Below are positions 35,904 to 44,831 of a DNA stretch of 50,467 nucleotides, one piece after another. The notes under the pieces are model-generated. The model had not been told where the DNA came from and made no database searches. It saw only the letters and a list, made by a program, of their open reading frames with translations. Location of the stretch: positions 1 to 50,467 of the forward strand of contig JAJFIU010000085.1 of the NCBI GenBank assembly GCA_021774695.1, in the 5' to 3' direction. The position numbers were made by a program, and so were the translations under genes. How positions within the stretch are numbered: position 1 is the stretch's first letter; every line of letters begins with the position of its first letter. The stretch comes from Alphaproteobacteria bacterium (GTDB lineage Bacteria > Pseudomonadota > Alphaproteobacteria > Sphingomonadales > Kordiimonadaceae).

Positions 35904-36277
35904 CAGAGTTTTGCCACTGTACAATGCAATATAGTGATTATTTTGTTGGATCGTCAGCTTGTGACGAAGAGCGGACAGAAATCAAGTTATCTTTGAGGGA
36001 CGGCATTTAGGTAGGAAGCGGAAGTAGCTCCGTCACCAGTGAATGTCCACTTTAGGGAAAGCCCCACAGTCTGCGTTCTGATTATATCTGTCAGTGCTTG
36101 TCAGATCTCATCTGAGTTGTCACAGATTAAAGCACCTATTGGTCATGTCTCCAGCCCCTCTTGATCAGCCGTAATTTAATCCAGAAAACCACTGCTTCTA
36201 TTGACCGCATTTTTCGCATACGGTGGCTGGCGGGGAGTGATTTATGCTGGGGAATGCCTTATGCCGAGAAATGATTT
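35904..36277 (+). other. 374-base gap between the RTX and symporter genes
   Basis: No credible gene. It contains an inverted repeat TCGTCA-GCTTG-TGACGA (35951-35967) without a T-run, three TGTCA copies between about 36090 and 36121, a possible -35 TTGACC near 36211, and at the end a threefold 17-bp repeat of ribosome-binding site plus ATG (36232-36282), listed separately. Confidence 0.5.
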
Positions 36278-36282
36278 ATGAG
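36232..36282 (+). repeat. Three 17-bp tandem repeats carrying RBS and ATG before the symporter
   Basis: Units GGGGAGTGATTTATGCT (36232-36248), GGGGAATGCCTTATGCC (36249-36265) and GAGAAATGATTTATGAG (36266-36282). Each holds a purine-rich ribosome-binding site and an ATG, at 36244, 36261 and 36278, each in a different frame. The last is the symporter start. The second opens a six-codon ORF (MPRNDL) whose TGA overlaps the symporter ATG as ATGA; the first opens a 13-codon ORF ending at 36285. Confidence 0.65.
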
Positions 36283-37198
36283 TGATCCGGCGCTCGCTGC
36301 GGGTGCAGTGGCCTTGACAATTGATCCAGCGATCCAGCTGCTGCTGGCGGTGTCACTGGCCTTTACAATGCTTACAGTGGCTGTTGGTTTGCGTCCGCAA
36401 GACTTCCAGTTTGTTCGTGCGCACCCAACATCAATTTTCATCGGCTTTTGCGCACAGGTGATCGCCCTGCCGCTGGTAACGCTGTTGCTTATCAAAGTGC
36501 TGTCCGTATCACCGGGTCTGGCACTGGGCATGATCATCGTCGCGGCTTGCCCCGGCGGCGCTATGTCAAATTTAATCACCAAAATCGCCGGTGCTGACGC
36601 AGCTTATTCGGTTTCCCTGACGATGCTATCATCGGTTTTTTCGGCACTTTTTCTGCCCATCGCCATTCTTTTTTGGATATCCTTCCATGCACCGGCAAAT
36701 GGTCTGATTGATCAAATCAATATCGACCGCACCGGCTTTGTTTTGCGAACAACGCTCATTCTTATTGTCCCGCTTGGTTTCGGGTTGACGCTATCTCATT
36801 TTAAACCCGCTTTGTCGGCCAAGTTACATCAGAAATTTATGCCGATTTCTGTCTTGATCCTGTTTGGTTTAATCGTTGCCGGGCTTGCGTCCAACTCCGA
36901 TGTGCTCGTGTCTCACGGTGCCCAGATGATACCGCTTGTGGTGCTACACAACACTGTGGCCTTTATAACCGGCGGCGTCATCGGCTATATTTTCCTGAAA
37001 GACCGCCGCAAATCACGCGCTTTGGTTTTTGAAGTAGGCATCCAAAACGCCGGGCTTGGATTAATCATTGTCATGGCGGAACTGGGCGGGGTAGGTGAAG
37101 CTGCGCTGCTTGTTGGCACATGGGGCATATGGCATTTGATTGGTGGCTTTACTCTCGCTAATCTGTTCAGATACTTTGACAAACGCCGCGCAAATTGA
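36278..37198 (+). CDS. Bile acid:sodium symporter family (BASS) transporter
   Basis: A 306-residue inner-membrane protein with about nine or ten helices. Typical parts are AVGLRPQDF after the second helix, VAACPGGAMSNLITKIAGADAAYSVSLTM (sodium-site region, residues 87-115) and EVGIQNAGLGLIIVMAELG (second crossover, residues 250-268). These are hallmarks of BASS/ASBT-like carriers; bacterial members take up organic anions such as pantoate, pyruvate or keto acids. It is followed after 42 bases by a D-aminoacylase-like hydrolase, so the pair may import and process an acylated compound. The start is decided by the fold; see the repeat at its 5' end. Confidence 0.85.
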   Translation: MSDPALAAGAVALTIDPAIQLLLAVSLAFTMLTVAVGLRPQDFQFVRAHPTSIFIGFCAQVIALPLVTLLLIKVLSVSPGLALGMIIVAACPGGAMSNLITKIAGADAAYSVSLTMLSSVFSALFLPIAILFWISFHAPANGLIDQINIDRTGFVLRTTLILIVPLGFGLTLSHFKPALSAKLHQKFMPISVLILFGLIVAGLASNSDVLVSHGAQMIPLVVLHNTVAFITGGVIGYIFLKDRRKSRALVFEVGIQNAGLGLIIVMAELGGVGEAALLVGTWGIWHLIGGFTLANLFRYFDKRRAN

Positions 37199-37240
37199 TC
37201 CCTTAACCAATCCGATCAAACACTAACTGGAGACCGCCCC

Positions 37241-39010
37241 ATGCCTTACGACCTGATCATTAAAAACGGTTTGATTTATGACGGAGACGGCGGTGCGCCC
37301 TACAGCGCAGATATTGCGGTTGCGGGCGGGAAAATTGCTGAAATCGGTGTCTGCGACGGCGCGGCAACTGAGATAATTGACGCGGACGGCGCTATCGTTA
37401 CGCCCGGCTTCATCGACCTGCACACCCACTATGACGGGCAAGTTTCGTGGGACGAAAATTTTGAGCCCAGCGTTTATCACGGCGTAACAACGGTGGTTAT
37501 GGGCAGCTGCGGCGTTGGGTTTGCACCGGTGCACCCGCAAGACCATGACAAGCTTGTGCGCCTTATGGAAGGAGTGGAGGACATTCCCGGCACGGCGCTA
37601 TCAGAAGGCCTGACCTGGGATTGGACAAGTTTTGAGGACTATATGGATGCGATCGATTTCCCCCATACTATCGATTTTGCCGCACAGGTTGTCCATGACC
37701 CGCTCAGGGTATTTGTTATGGGCGACCGCGCGGTTTTTAACGAGCCTGCAACTATTGATGACATCGAGCAAATGCGCAGCCTGACCCGCAGTGCACTGGA
37801 AGCCGGTGCCGTTGGGTTTTCAACGGGTCGGTCTGATGTTCACCGTTCCGCCGACGGCGAATGGACACCGTCTTCAGAGGCCACAGCAGAGGAGCTTTCC
37901 GGAATTGCAGCGGCATTCAAAGGTCTTGATCACGGCATCCTGCAGGCGGTCAATGATTTTGACCTTGAGCGCGGCGACCCGGAAGCTTTTGACCGGGAGT
38001 GGAAGCTCTTGGAACAATTTGCAGAAAGCGCAGGTGGGCGGCCTTTTTCATTGTCGTTGATGCAGCGGGATTTCGCGCCCAAACAATGGCGCAAAATTCT
38101 GTCACGCAGTGAAGACGCCAAAGCGCGCGGCCTTAACTTTAACCTGCAGGTCGCACCCCGCGGCATTGGCGTCATTCTGGGACTGCAATGCACCTTCCAC
38201 CCATTCATCGGGTTTCCCAGCTACAAGAAAATCAGCGGCCTGCCACTGAGTGAACGGGTGGCGACAATGCGCGATCCGGCCTTTAAGGCACAATTACTAT
38301 CGGAAAGCTCAGAGAAGCTGGCCGGCGACGGCACCCCAATTCCACCAATCGCCGATATGCTGCTGGCACAGATCGATTTCATTTCCTGCAAGATGTTCCG
38401 CTTAGGCGAAAACCCCGATTATGAGCAATCACTGGAGCAGTCGGTTTACAAAGCTGCTGAAGCTGACGGCATGCGGCCGCTTGAAAAAATTTACGATATT
38501 CTGCTGGAAAAAAACGGCGAAGAATTCCTGTATTTCCCAATCTACAACTACACCGATCTAAATTATGATGCGGTTTACGAGATGATGGCGCACCCGCAGT
38601 CAATAATGGGTCTTTCTGATGGCGGTGCACATGTTGGCACTATCTGCGACGCCAGCTTTTCAAGCTATCTGTTGCACTATTGGGCGCGGGACCGAAAAAA
38701 AGGCGCCACTATTCCACTTGAACAGGCGGTTAAAAAGCTAACCTCCGAAATCGCCGATTTCGCCGGGTTTAAAGACCGAGGTCGATTGCAGGTTGGCCTG
38801 AAAGCCAACATCAATGTGATTGATCACTCAAAGCTGCGACTGCACCCGCCCAGAATGGTGAAGGACCTCCCGGCTGGCGGCCAACGGCTGCTGCAAAATG
38901 CAGAAGGCTATATCGCAACCTTTGTCGCCGGTGTTCAGGTGATTAAAAATGACAAGTTGACCGGCGCGTTGCCGGGCGGGTTGGTTCGTGTTGGCGCAGA
39001 GGCTGGCTAA
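37241..39010 (+). CDS. D-aminoacylase / N-acyl-D-amino-acid deacylase-like amidohydrolase
   Basis: A 589-residue cytosolic metal-dependent hydrolase. It has the HxH motif in [32 protein letters not shown] (with the Cys typical of D-aminoacylases), and a C-terminal metal Asp region [20 protein letters not shown]. Length is longer than the classical 480, as in the large N-acyl-D-amino-acid deacylase group common in marine Proteobacteria. GGAG lies eight bases before ATG. Its stop overlaps the stop of the convergent S26-like gene by four bases. The true substrate may be another N-acyl or cyclic amide. Confidence 0.87.
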   Translation: MPYDLIIKNGLIYDGDGGAPYSADIAVAGGKIAEIGVCDGAATEIIDADGAIVTPGFIDLHTHYDGQVSWDENFEPSVYHGVTTVVMGSCGVGFAPVHPQDHDKLVRLMEGVEDIPGTALSEGLTWDWTSFEDYMDAIDFPHTIDFAAQVVHDPLRVFVMGDRAVFNEPATIDDIEQMRSLTRSALEAGAVGFSTGRSDVHRSADGEWTPSSEATAEELSGIAAAFKGLDHGILQAVNDFDLERGDPEAFDREWKLLEQFAESAGGRPFSLSLMQRDFAPKQWRKILSRSEDAKARGLNFNLQVAPRGIGVILGLQCTFHPFIGFPSYKKISGLPLSERVATMRDPAFKAQLLSESSEKLAGDGTPIPPIADMLLAQIDFISCKMFRLGENPDYEQSLEQSVYKAAEADGMRPLEKIYDILLEKNGEEFLYFPIYNYTDLNYDAVYEMMAHPQSIMGLSDGGAHVGTICDASFSSYLLHYWARDRKKGATIPLEQAVKKLTSEIADFAGFKDRGRLQVGLKANINVIDHSKLRLHPPRMVKDLPAGGQRLLQNAEGYIATFVAGVQVIKNDKLTGALPGGLVRVGAEAG

Positions 39011-39510
39011 TTGGCAGCGTCTGGTTTACCGGACGCATTTGCAAGCACGTAACCGATTATGTCGGCTTGGGACAACAGACCAACGCGACCAGAATCAACG
39101 CTGCCCGGATGACCCAGCACCAGATATCCGTCAATTTTGCCAGCCACCTTTTTCAGCCGCGTTTTAGCCGAACCCAACAGCCTGTATGGTTTTTTGAAGG
39201 GGGTCACCGCCTCAATGCCGTTAATTTCAAAGCGGCCATTATCCAATAGTGTCAAAATGTCACCGGGCTGCCCCCACAGCTGCTTGATAACCGGCAACTT
39301 GGCCTCATCGGACCGAAAAACAATATAGTCATACCGCTTCGGGAAACCACATCCAAGGCTGTGAATTTTAATCTCCTGACCCGGCCACAGCAACCCCTGC
39401 AGCGAATTACCCTCCACTGTAGTTTCAGTAATCAGGCATTCGCTTTGGGCCGAGGCCTGTATCGAAACCGGGATTAATCCCAAAAGCAACGCTGTTGCTA
39501 AAATCTTCAT
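39007..39510 (-). CDS. Small exported S26 signal-peptidase-like protein
   Basis: A 167-residue protein with a signal peptide (MKILATALLLGLIPVSIQASA). The remainder aligns by eye with signal peptidase I boxes: VEGNSLQGLLWPGQ (box B with the Ser), YDYIVFRSD (box C), VIKQLWGQPGD (box D with the Lys), and GYLVLGHPGSVDSGRVG (box E). It lacks the usual membrane anchor and is far shorter than LepB, resembling TraF-type S26 proteins, yet here the signal peptide would free it into the periplasm. Whether it is a peptidase is unproven. Convergent with the aminoacylase gene. Confidence 0.7.
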   Translation of the reverse strand: MKILATALLLGLIPVSIQASAQSECLITETTVEGNSLQGLLWPGQEIKIHSLGCGFPKRYDYIVFRSDEAKLPVIKQLWGQPGDILTLLDNGRFEINGIEAVTPFKKPYRLLGSAKTRLKKVAGKIDGYLVLGHPGSVDSGRVGLLSQADIIGYVLANASGKPDAAN

Positions 39511-39631
39511 TTAAGTCGAGTCCCACGTCATTGATCTGGATGCTGCCGCTGTTATCTGTCACTGTTATATTGACAAATTCGACACTTAACGGAAAGCTCG
39601 GATTATCTCTTAACGTATAGCAGGATTTCAG

Positions 39632-40219
39632 ATGCTCAAACGTTTTATACTTTTCATGGTGGCCAGCCTGTTTTCAGCCAGCCTGTTTTCAACCAGCCTC
39701 GTAATGGCTCAGGATGCTGCGCAACCAGCACAAAACCCTTTGGCCGATAAAGATGATCGCGGCGGCATGTGGGTACCCGAAAATGTCACCGACCTACGGC
39801 TCGTCTCGCAGGACTGGTGGCTTAAGTTCCGGCAAACAAACCAACAATTATACAATTTTATCGGAGAATCCGCCGAGTTTCGGGCTTATTTATTTGTTTG
39901 TAAACGCCACGACCTCAATGTGGGCATGGTTGGCATCAACGCATTGTCCAACAGGAACTTACAGCAAATCCTTCTGGCTTTGTTCAAGGAAGCAGAATAT
40001 GGAATTTTGGAAGCCCACACCAAAGTTCAGCAAGCGGAACTTATGGCGGACATTGCAAGCGACGCCTACAGTTTTGAGTATGGCTATCGAATCGCCCGGC
40101 AAACAGCTATAATTAGTGTATCCGGCAAAACCACAAACAATTATTGCCAGCAAGTGGAAGACCTGCATTTCAAGAAATATGTCGCTCTGCGTGCAACAGC
40201 AAAACGTCTGATCGAGTAA
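39632..40219 (+). CDS. Exported protein of unknown function
   Basis: A 195-residue protein not recognised. It has a signal peptide MLKRFILFMVASLFSASLFS continuing to VMAQ, whose hydrophobic core is extended by a 15-bp in-frame tandem duplication (39662-39691; ASLFS twice, then TSL). The mature part starts with a low-complexity PAQNPLADKDDRGG and is otherwise helical, with two cysteines (FVCKRHDLNVG, NNYCQQVEDLHF) that may pair. AGGA lies seven bases before ATG. A cluster of CTGTTAT/CTGTCA words lies upstream at 39549-39568. No domain assigned. Confidence 0.65.
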   Translation: MLKRFILFMVASLFSASLFSTSLVMAQDAAQPAQNPLADKDDRGGMWVPENVTDLRLVSQDWWLKFRQTNQQLYNFIGESAEFRAYLFVCKRHDLNVGMVGINALSNRNLQQILLALFKEAEYGILEAHTKVQQAELMADIASDAYSFEYGYRIARQTAIISVSGKTTNNYCQQVEDLHFKKYVALRATAKRLIE

Positions 40220-40287
40220 CTACAACGCTAGGTATCCCTTTGTTCCACTTACAATAGTTTTTATTTGATTTGTAAATTTACCTAGCC

Positions 40288-40301
40288 ATTAGTGTACTAA
40301 T
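40288..40301. promoter_or_regulatory. Inverted repeat upstream of the Nudix/NrtR-like gene
   Basis: ATTAG-TGTA-CTAAT, 5-bp arms around a four-base centre, 130 bases before the ATG. NrtR-type regulators often bind their own promoter, so this is a candidate operator; AT-rich chance palindromes are common. Confidence 0.35.
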
Positions 40302-40430
40302 ACAATAAGGTGATACTTTCTAAGTGCTCTTTGGGCAATGGGGTACAGCACGCGGCGACAATTACGTCGCTTTATAGCACATAGGTTTCTTCACTTATGG
40401 AGAAATCGGGGGTCTACGGGTTATACAAAA

Positions 40431-41099
40431 ATGACATATACATATGAATATCCACATCCTGCCGTCACAACAGATATAGTAATTTTAACTGTATTGGACG
40501 GCGCACTTAAAGTGCTTCTTATCAAACGAGGTATGGAGCCTTTTAAAGGTAAATGGGCGCTGCCAGGCGGCTTTATCAAAATGAATGAAAGTCTGGATAC
40601 CTGCGCCGCACGCGAACTGGCGGAAGAAGCCGGTATTAAAGATGTTTACCTGGAGCAGTTATACACATTCAGCGGCGTTGACCGCGACCCACGAGAACGG
40701 GTAATCAGTGTCGCCTATTATGCGCTCATTCCAGGAAAAAATATTACGCTTGAAGCTGGCACCGATGCCGCCGATGCAAAATGGTTTGCGGTTGATGACC
40801 GGCCGGAGCTTTCTTTCGACCACAGTCAAATCCTCGACATGGCGCGAACACGCCTTGCCGCCAAGATGGATTATTCCACGGTAGGACTGAAATTGATGCC
40901 TGCGGAATTTACCTTGTCCTATTTGCAAGATGTGTACGAAAAAGCCACCAACAAACCGCGTGACAAGCGAAACTTCCGCAAATGGGTCTTTTCTCTGAAT
41001 GTTATTGAAGCAACCGGCAAAAAATATTCCAGCGGACCGCACAGGCCAGCCATGCTGTACCGGGTGAGCGCCCCTGAGGAAGTTAAAAATATTCGCTAG
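40431..41099 (+). CDS. Nudix hydrolase with C-terminal winged helix (NrtR-like)
   Basis: A 222-residue protein. Residues about 10-140 are a Nudix domain with an intact Nudix box from GGFIKMNES to RELAEEAGI (G-x5-E-x7-REUxEExGU all present). The C-terminal 70 residues (LMPAEFTLSYLQDVYEKATNKPRDKRNFRKWVFS) match the winged-helix part of NrtR regulators of NAD metabolism. No NAD genes are adjacent. An intact Nudix box leaves ADP-ribose hydrolysis possible as well as regulation. The start at 40431 fits the family N-terminus (TYEYPHPAVTTDIV); the longer reading from 40338 is basic and not family-like. The ribosome-binding site is weak. Confidence 0.85.
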   Translation: MTYTYEYPHPAVTTDIVILTVLDGALKVLLIKRGMEPFKGKWALPGGFIKMNESLDTCAARELAEEAGIKDVYLEQLYTFSGVDRDPRERVISVAYYALIPGKNITLEAGTDAADAKWFAVDDRPELSFDHSQILDMARTRLAAKMDYSTVGLKLMPAEFTLSYLQDVYEKATNKPRDKRNFRKWVFSLNVIEATGKKYSSGPHRPAMLYRVSAPEEVKNIR

Positions 41100-41142
41100 G
41101 ATTAATGCCGATTTAGCTGGCAGTCGAAAACAGATAAGAAAT

Positions 41143-41168
41143 GGGTTCCAATTTGGTGCCCTTTTTTT
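41143..41168 (+). terminator. Intrinsic terminator after the Nudix gene
   Basis: A hairpin GGGTTCCA-ATT-TGGTGCCC (41143-41161, one mismatch and one G-T pair) followed by seven Ts, 44 bases after the stop at 41099. Confidence 0.7.
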
Positions 41169-41319
41169 ATGAACTGTCGCCTAGTTTTTTGCATGAGTCC
41201 GGGGCTTTTGTATGAACTATAATGCAACACCGCGGGCGGCGGTATGGCTTTTGGGCCGGTTGCGGTTTGCATCTTGAACATAATCGTTTAGGTTTTGGCA
41301 AAACCAGATTGGGTAGTTG

Positions 41320-42270
41320 ATGACTGTACCGGGTAATTCTCAAGCAACAGCACATGTCGAAATTCTGGAGGTTGGCGCGCGCGACGGCTTACAGAATGAA
41401 AAAACCATATTCTCAACCGCTGATAAGCTTCGCATGATCAACGGTGCCATTGATGCGGGCATCAAGCGTATGGAAGTGGCCAGCTTCGTCCACCCGAAGC
41501 GCGTGCCACAAATGGCAGATGCCGAAGATGTAATCTCAGGCCTTACAGACCGCAAAGACATCACCTACATCGGCCTCATTCTCAATAAACGGGGCCTGCT
41601 GCGTGCTTTTGGCACCCGCGAAGGCAACAAGCGCGGCGTTGACGAAGTTGGCTGTGTTGCCATCGCAACTGACACATTCGCAGAAAAAAATCAGGGCCAG
41701 ACCGCAGAGCAGTCCGTTGAAGTTACCAAAGACATGATCCGAATGGCCAAGGTTGAGGGTATGTCGGCACAGGCAACCATTTCCGTTGCATTTGGCTGCC
41801 CATTTGAAGGCCGGGTTGATCAATCACGCGTGGTCGCTATGGCGGAAGAAATCGCCGAGGCGGAGCCAAGGGAAATCGCGATTGCCGATACCATTGGGGT
41901 GGCGTCACCGCTGCGGGTTACTGAATTGGTTGAGACCATAAGGGAACGCCTGCCCCATATGCCGCTGCGGGCGCATTTCCACAACACCCGCAACACCGGC
42001 CTTGCCAACGCATGGGCCGCATACCAAGCCGGGGTCGCGACACTTGATGCCTCGGTTGGCGGGCTTGGCGGTTGCCCGTTTGCGCCCAAAGCAACCGGCA
42101 ACATTGGTACCGAAGACCTGCTGTATCTTTTGCACGAATCCGGTGTCGCAACCAGCGTTGACCTTGATAAAATGATAGATCTTGCCAACTGGACCGAAAC
42201 AGTTTTAGGGCGCGCCCCTCCGGCCATGGTCAGTCAGGCTGGCGGTTTTCCAGAGCCTGAAGCAATTTAA
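41320..42270 (+). CDS. mvaB: Hydroxymethylglutaryl-CoA lyase
   Basis: Cleaves HMG-CoA to acetoacetate and acetyl-CoA, the last step of leucine breakdown. The 316 residues show EVGARDGLQNEK (Arg-Asp catalytic pair), ASFVHPKRVPQMADA, the metal ligands in RAHFHNTRNTG and the active-site Cys loop GGLGGCPFAPKATGNIGTEDLLYLL. The ATG at 41320 is used; TTG 41317 just before it is possible. It stands alone here, without the methylcrotonyl-CoA carboxylase genes, which is unusual for leucine catabolism clusters, so those may be elsewhere. The preceding 220 bases hold the Nudix gene's terminator and nothing else notable. Confidence 0.93.
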   Translation: MTVPGNSQATAHVEILEVGARDGLQNEKTIFSTADKLRMINGAIDAGIKRMEVASFVHPKRVPQMADAEDVISGLTDRKDITYIGLILNKRGLLRAFGTREGNKRGVDEVGCVAIATDTFAEKNQGQTAEQSVEVTKDMIRMAKVEGMSAQATISVAFGCPFEGRVDQSRVVAMAEEIAEAEPREIAIADTIGVASPLRVTELVETIRERLPHMPLRAHFHNTRNTGLANAWAAYQAGVATLDASVGGLGGCPFAPKATGNIGTEDLLYLLHESGVATSVDLDKMIDLANWTETVLGRAPPAMVSQAGGFPEPEAI

Positions 42271-42335
42271 TAAGACATATTCGCTAACGAACAAAATCGG
42301 GATTCATCGGCCTTGACTCTTTTGTTTAAAAATGA

Positions 42336-42350
42336 GAACAAAAGAAGAAC
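42336..42350 (+). promoter_or_regulatory. LexA (SOS) box of the imuA-imuB-dnaE2 cassette
   Basis: GAAC-AAAAGAA-GAAC, the direct repeat GAAC-N7-GAAC (complement GTTC-N7-GTTC) that defines the alphaproteobacterial LexA operator. It ends 27 bases before the imuA ATG, with a TTGACT -35-like element at 42313-42318. Confidence 0.85.
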
Positions 42351-42377
42351 AAATAGTGACAAGGCCACCCCTTCACC

Positions 42378-43298
42378 ATGCAAACTGCCGCAATAAATGA
42401 CAATCATACTGCCCCTCACTCTGGCCCTCATCCTGACAATGATGCCGGAAAGAATTTTAATGCAAAAAATGCGGCTTTGTCAGATTTGCGCACAGTACTT
42501 GCCCAAATCGACCCTGCCTTTAACCCTGCGGCCGGTGGGTCGTACCAATTGCAGGATGGCGGACATCCACCTGTAACAAGCGATGATAAAAGCCAACGGA
42601 CGGCCAATGTTTTCCCGCATGACTGCTTTTCTCGGGGCTGGCTGCATGAAATATGGTCCCAGAGCCCAAGGGACCACGCGACTGCGACAGCATGGGCACT
42701 GTCCGCCACCGCCGAGCCAGACAAACCCATCTTGTGGGTCACCAGCCCCCAGATACTGCGCGAACAAGGTTTGCCGTACGGACCGGGAATACTAGCGTTG
42801 GGCATTGACCCTGAACGCTTCATCCTTGTGCGCGCGCAGTGTCAGCGCGACCAGCTATGGGCGCTTGAAGAAGGGCTGAAATCAGCCGCGTTTGCCAGCG
42901 TGGTCGGCGAACTGGAAGGGCTGGACCTTACCAGCAGCCGTCGCCTTTCGCTGGCAGCACAAGAACACCAGCAATGTTGCTTGCTGATACACCGCAGCGA
43001 AACACAACCGCAAACCGTTGCCTACAGTCGGTGGCAGGCCAGCCCCACCCATAGTGCGTGCTCTGACACAGAAACAAATAACTGCCTGACTAATCGCCTT
43101 CCCGGCCTTGCCCGCATGACGGCAGCGCTTGGCAAACACCGGGGCGGCATGCGCCCTTATCAATCATTACTGGAGTGGCATCATGCGGCAAATCGCTTCG
43201 ATCTGGTTACCCCACTGGCCGATAGAACGCTGGCAAAAGGCACGCAGGCCTCAAAGGCGACTATCCAGCTCGACGCCCAGCACAGAGCAGCTGGCTAA
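42378..43298 (+). CDS. imuA: ImuA, damage-inducible mutagenesis accessory protein
   Basis: A 306-residue RecA/SulA-related accessory factor of the ImuA-ImuB-DnaE2 mutasome. Recognisable stretches are RGWLHEIWSQSPRDHATATAW, PILWVTSPQILREQGLPYGPGI, DPERFILVRAQCQRDQLWALEEGL and the family C-terminus LLEWHHAANRFDLVTPLADR. The N-terminal 50 residues are poorly conserved and the start could be a little later. It overlaps imuB by 116 bases in another frame, which both family ends support. Under the LexA box just upstream. Confidence 0.88.
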   Translation: MQTAAINDNHTAPHSGPHPDNDAGKNFNAKNAALSDLRTVLAQIDPAFNPAAGGSYQLQDGGHPPVTSDDKSQRTANVFPHDCFSRGWLHEIWSQSPRDHATATAWALSATAEPDKPILWVTSPQILREQGLPYGPGILALGIDPERFILVRAQCQRDQLWALEEGLKSAAFASVVGELEGLDLTSSRRLSLAAQEHQQCCLLIHRSETQPQTVAYSRWQASPTHSACSDTETNNCLTNRLPGLARMTAALGKHRGGMRPYQSLLEWHHAANRFDLVTPLADRTLAKGTQASKATIQLDAQHRAAG

Positions 43299-44817
43299 CC
43301 CTATTGTCCTGACAGAGACGGTTAACCAGACCCAAAAATTATATGCTGTGTCGCTGGCAGCAGAGAACCTTGGCCTTTCCGCTGGTATGACCTTAGCTGA
43401 GGCACGCGCAGTTGCTCCCACCTTGGAAACATTTCCCACCGACGAACAGGCAGACGCGAGCGCCCTTGATCGATTGGCCCGTTGGTGCGACCGCTATAGC
43501 CCGATGGTGGCCATCGACGGCACCGATGGTCTGCTACTTGATATCACCGGGTGCGGCCACTTGTTTGGCGGCGAGCACGCCCTGGTAAGCGACCTAAGCA
43601 AACGATTAAAACGCTCCGGCATCAGTGCACAGATTGCAGTGGCAGGCACTGTCGGCACGGCATCTGCATTGGCGCGCTATGCACCCGGTCAGATTATAGC
43701 CCAAAAAAAAACAAAGGCAGAGACAGAAGCCGCCCTGATCGCCGCTCTGGCCGCCTTGCCTGTCAAAGCACTACGCCTTCACGACAGCAGTATCCTCACC
43801 CTGCACCGGTTAGGCTTAAAACGCATCGGCGACCTACTTGCCTTACCGCGCCCTGCCCTTGCCCGGCGGTTTCGCGGCATGCCATCAAAGGACATCATCG
43901 ATTTGTTGACCCGGCTTGATCAGGCGCTGGGCCGCAAGCCCGAACCGATCACCCCCTTGTTGCCCCTGCCGCTGTGGCGACTGCGCCACCCGTTTATCGA
44001 ACCCGTACTCCATTTGGCCGCGGTTGAAGCAGTTTTGCCGTCGCTGGTGAAAGACCTGATGCACAGCCTTCAGGAAGCCGAAGTTGGGGTAAGGCGGCTG
44101 ACATTAAGCGCGTTTCGGGTGGATGGCAGCGTGCAGAACATAAGGGTTGGCACCAATCACCCCAGCCGGGATGCCGAGCATTTGGCCCGCCTGTTCACCG
44201 AAAAATTGCCCGCTCTTACCTGCGGTTTTGGTTTTGATCTGCTCATGCTCTCGGTCACAGAAAGCGAGCGATTGCCCCCAGCTCAAATCGCCACGGTGCG
44301 AGAGGTGGAGGCCGAGGCAACCGCAAAGGTACTAGACCGCCTGAGCACACGGCTTGGGGCTGGTGCCGTGATGCAGCTAAAACACCGACACAGCCATATT
44401 CCGGAACGGGCGCAGTCATATGTGCCTGCCTACAGCGGGCCGTTGGGGTGGCAGACACACCCCGGGCGTCTGGCCATGCGGCCAAACCGGTTGCTGATGC
44501 GCCCCGAAGCAATGGACGTGATCTCAGAGGTGCCCGAAGGCGCGCCGCGTCAGTTTCGTTGGCGGCGGGTTGAGCACAGGGTATCCAAGGCAGAAGGCCC
44601 CGAGCGTATCGCCGATGAATGGTGGCTTGCCACCGGTCCTGATAGCCCAGAGCGGTTAACCCGCGATTATTACCGTATCGAGGTAGATGACGGCGCCCGT
44701 TTTTGGGTGTTTCGGCGCGGGCTATATGCTGTGCCCGGTGTGCGCTCGGCAGAAACGGTAAATAACCCCTTGAATGCGCAAAACCCTTGCTGGTTTATGC
44801 ACGGCTTTTTCGCCTGA
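43183..44817 (+). CDS. imuB: ImuB, Y-family polymerase-like protein
   Basis: A 544-residue beta-clamp-binding hub of the mutasome. The start MRQIASIWLPHWPIERWQ at 43183 has GGAG eight bases ahead and fits the family. The palm has AIDGTDGLLLDITGCGHLFGGE, but the N-terminal metal-binding Asp of active Y-polymerases is replaced (IWLPHWPIE), so it is probably not a polymerase, as known for ImuB. The C-terminus ends PCWFMHGFFA, the family tail. It overlaps imuA at its start and is followed by dnaE2 after 14 bases. Confidence 0.93.
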   Translation: MRQIASIWLPHWPIERWQKARRPQRRLSSSTPSTEQLANPIVLTETVNQTQKLYAVSLAAENLGLSAGMTLAEARAVAPTLETFPTDEQADASALDRLARWCDRYSPMVAIDGTDGLLLDITGCGHLFGGEHALVSDLSKRLKRSGISAQIAVAGTVGTASALARYAPGQIIAQKKTKAETEAALIAALAALPVKALRLHDSSILTLHRLGLKRIGDLLALPRPALARRFRGMPSKDIIDLLTRLDQALGRKPEPITPLLPLPLWRLRHPFIEPVLHLAAVEAVLPSLVKDLMHSLQEAEVGVRRLTLSAFRVDGSVQNIRVGTNHPSRDAEHLARLFTEKLPALTCGFGFDLLMLSVTESERLPPAQIATVREVEAEATAKVLDRLSTRLGAGAVMQLKHRHSHIPERAQSYVPAYSGPLGWQTHPGRLAMRPNRLLMRPEAMDVISEVPEGAPRQFRWRRVEHRVSKAEGPERIADEWWLATGPDSPERLTRDYYRIEVDDGARFWVFRRGLYAVPGVRSAETVNNPLNAQNPCWFMHGFFA

Positions 44818-44831
44818 AAGGCCCGCGTGCG

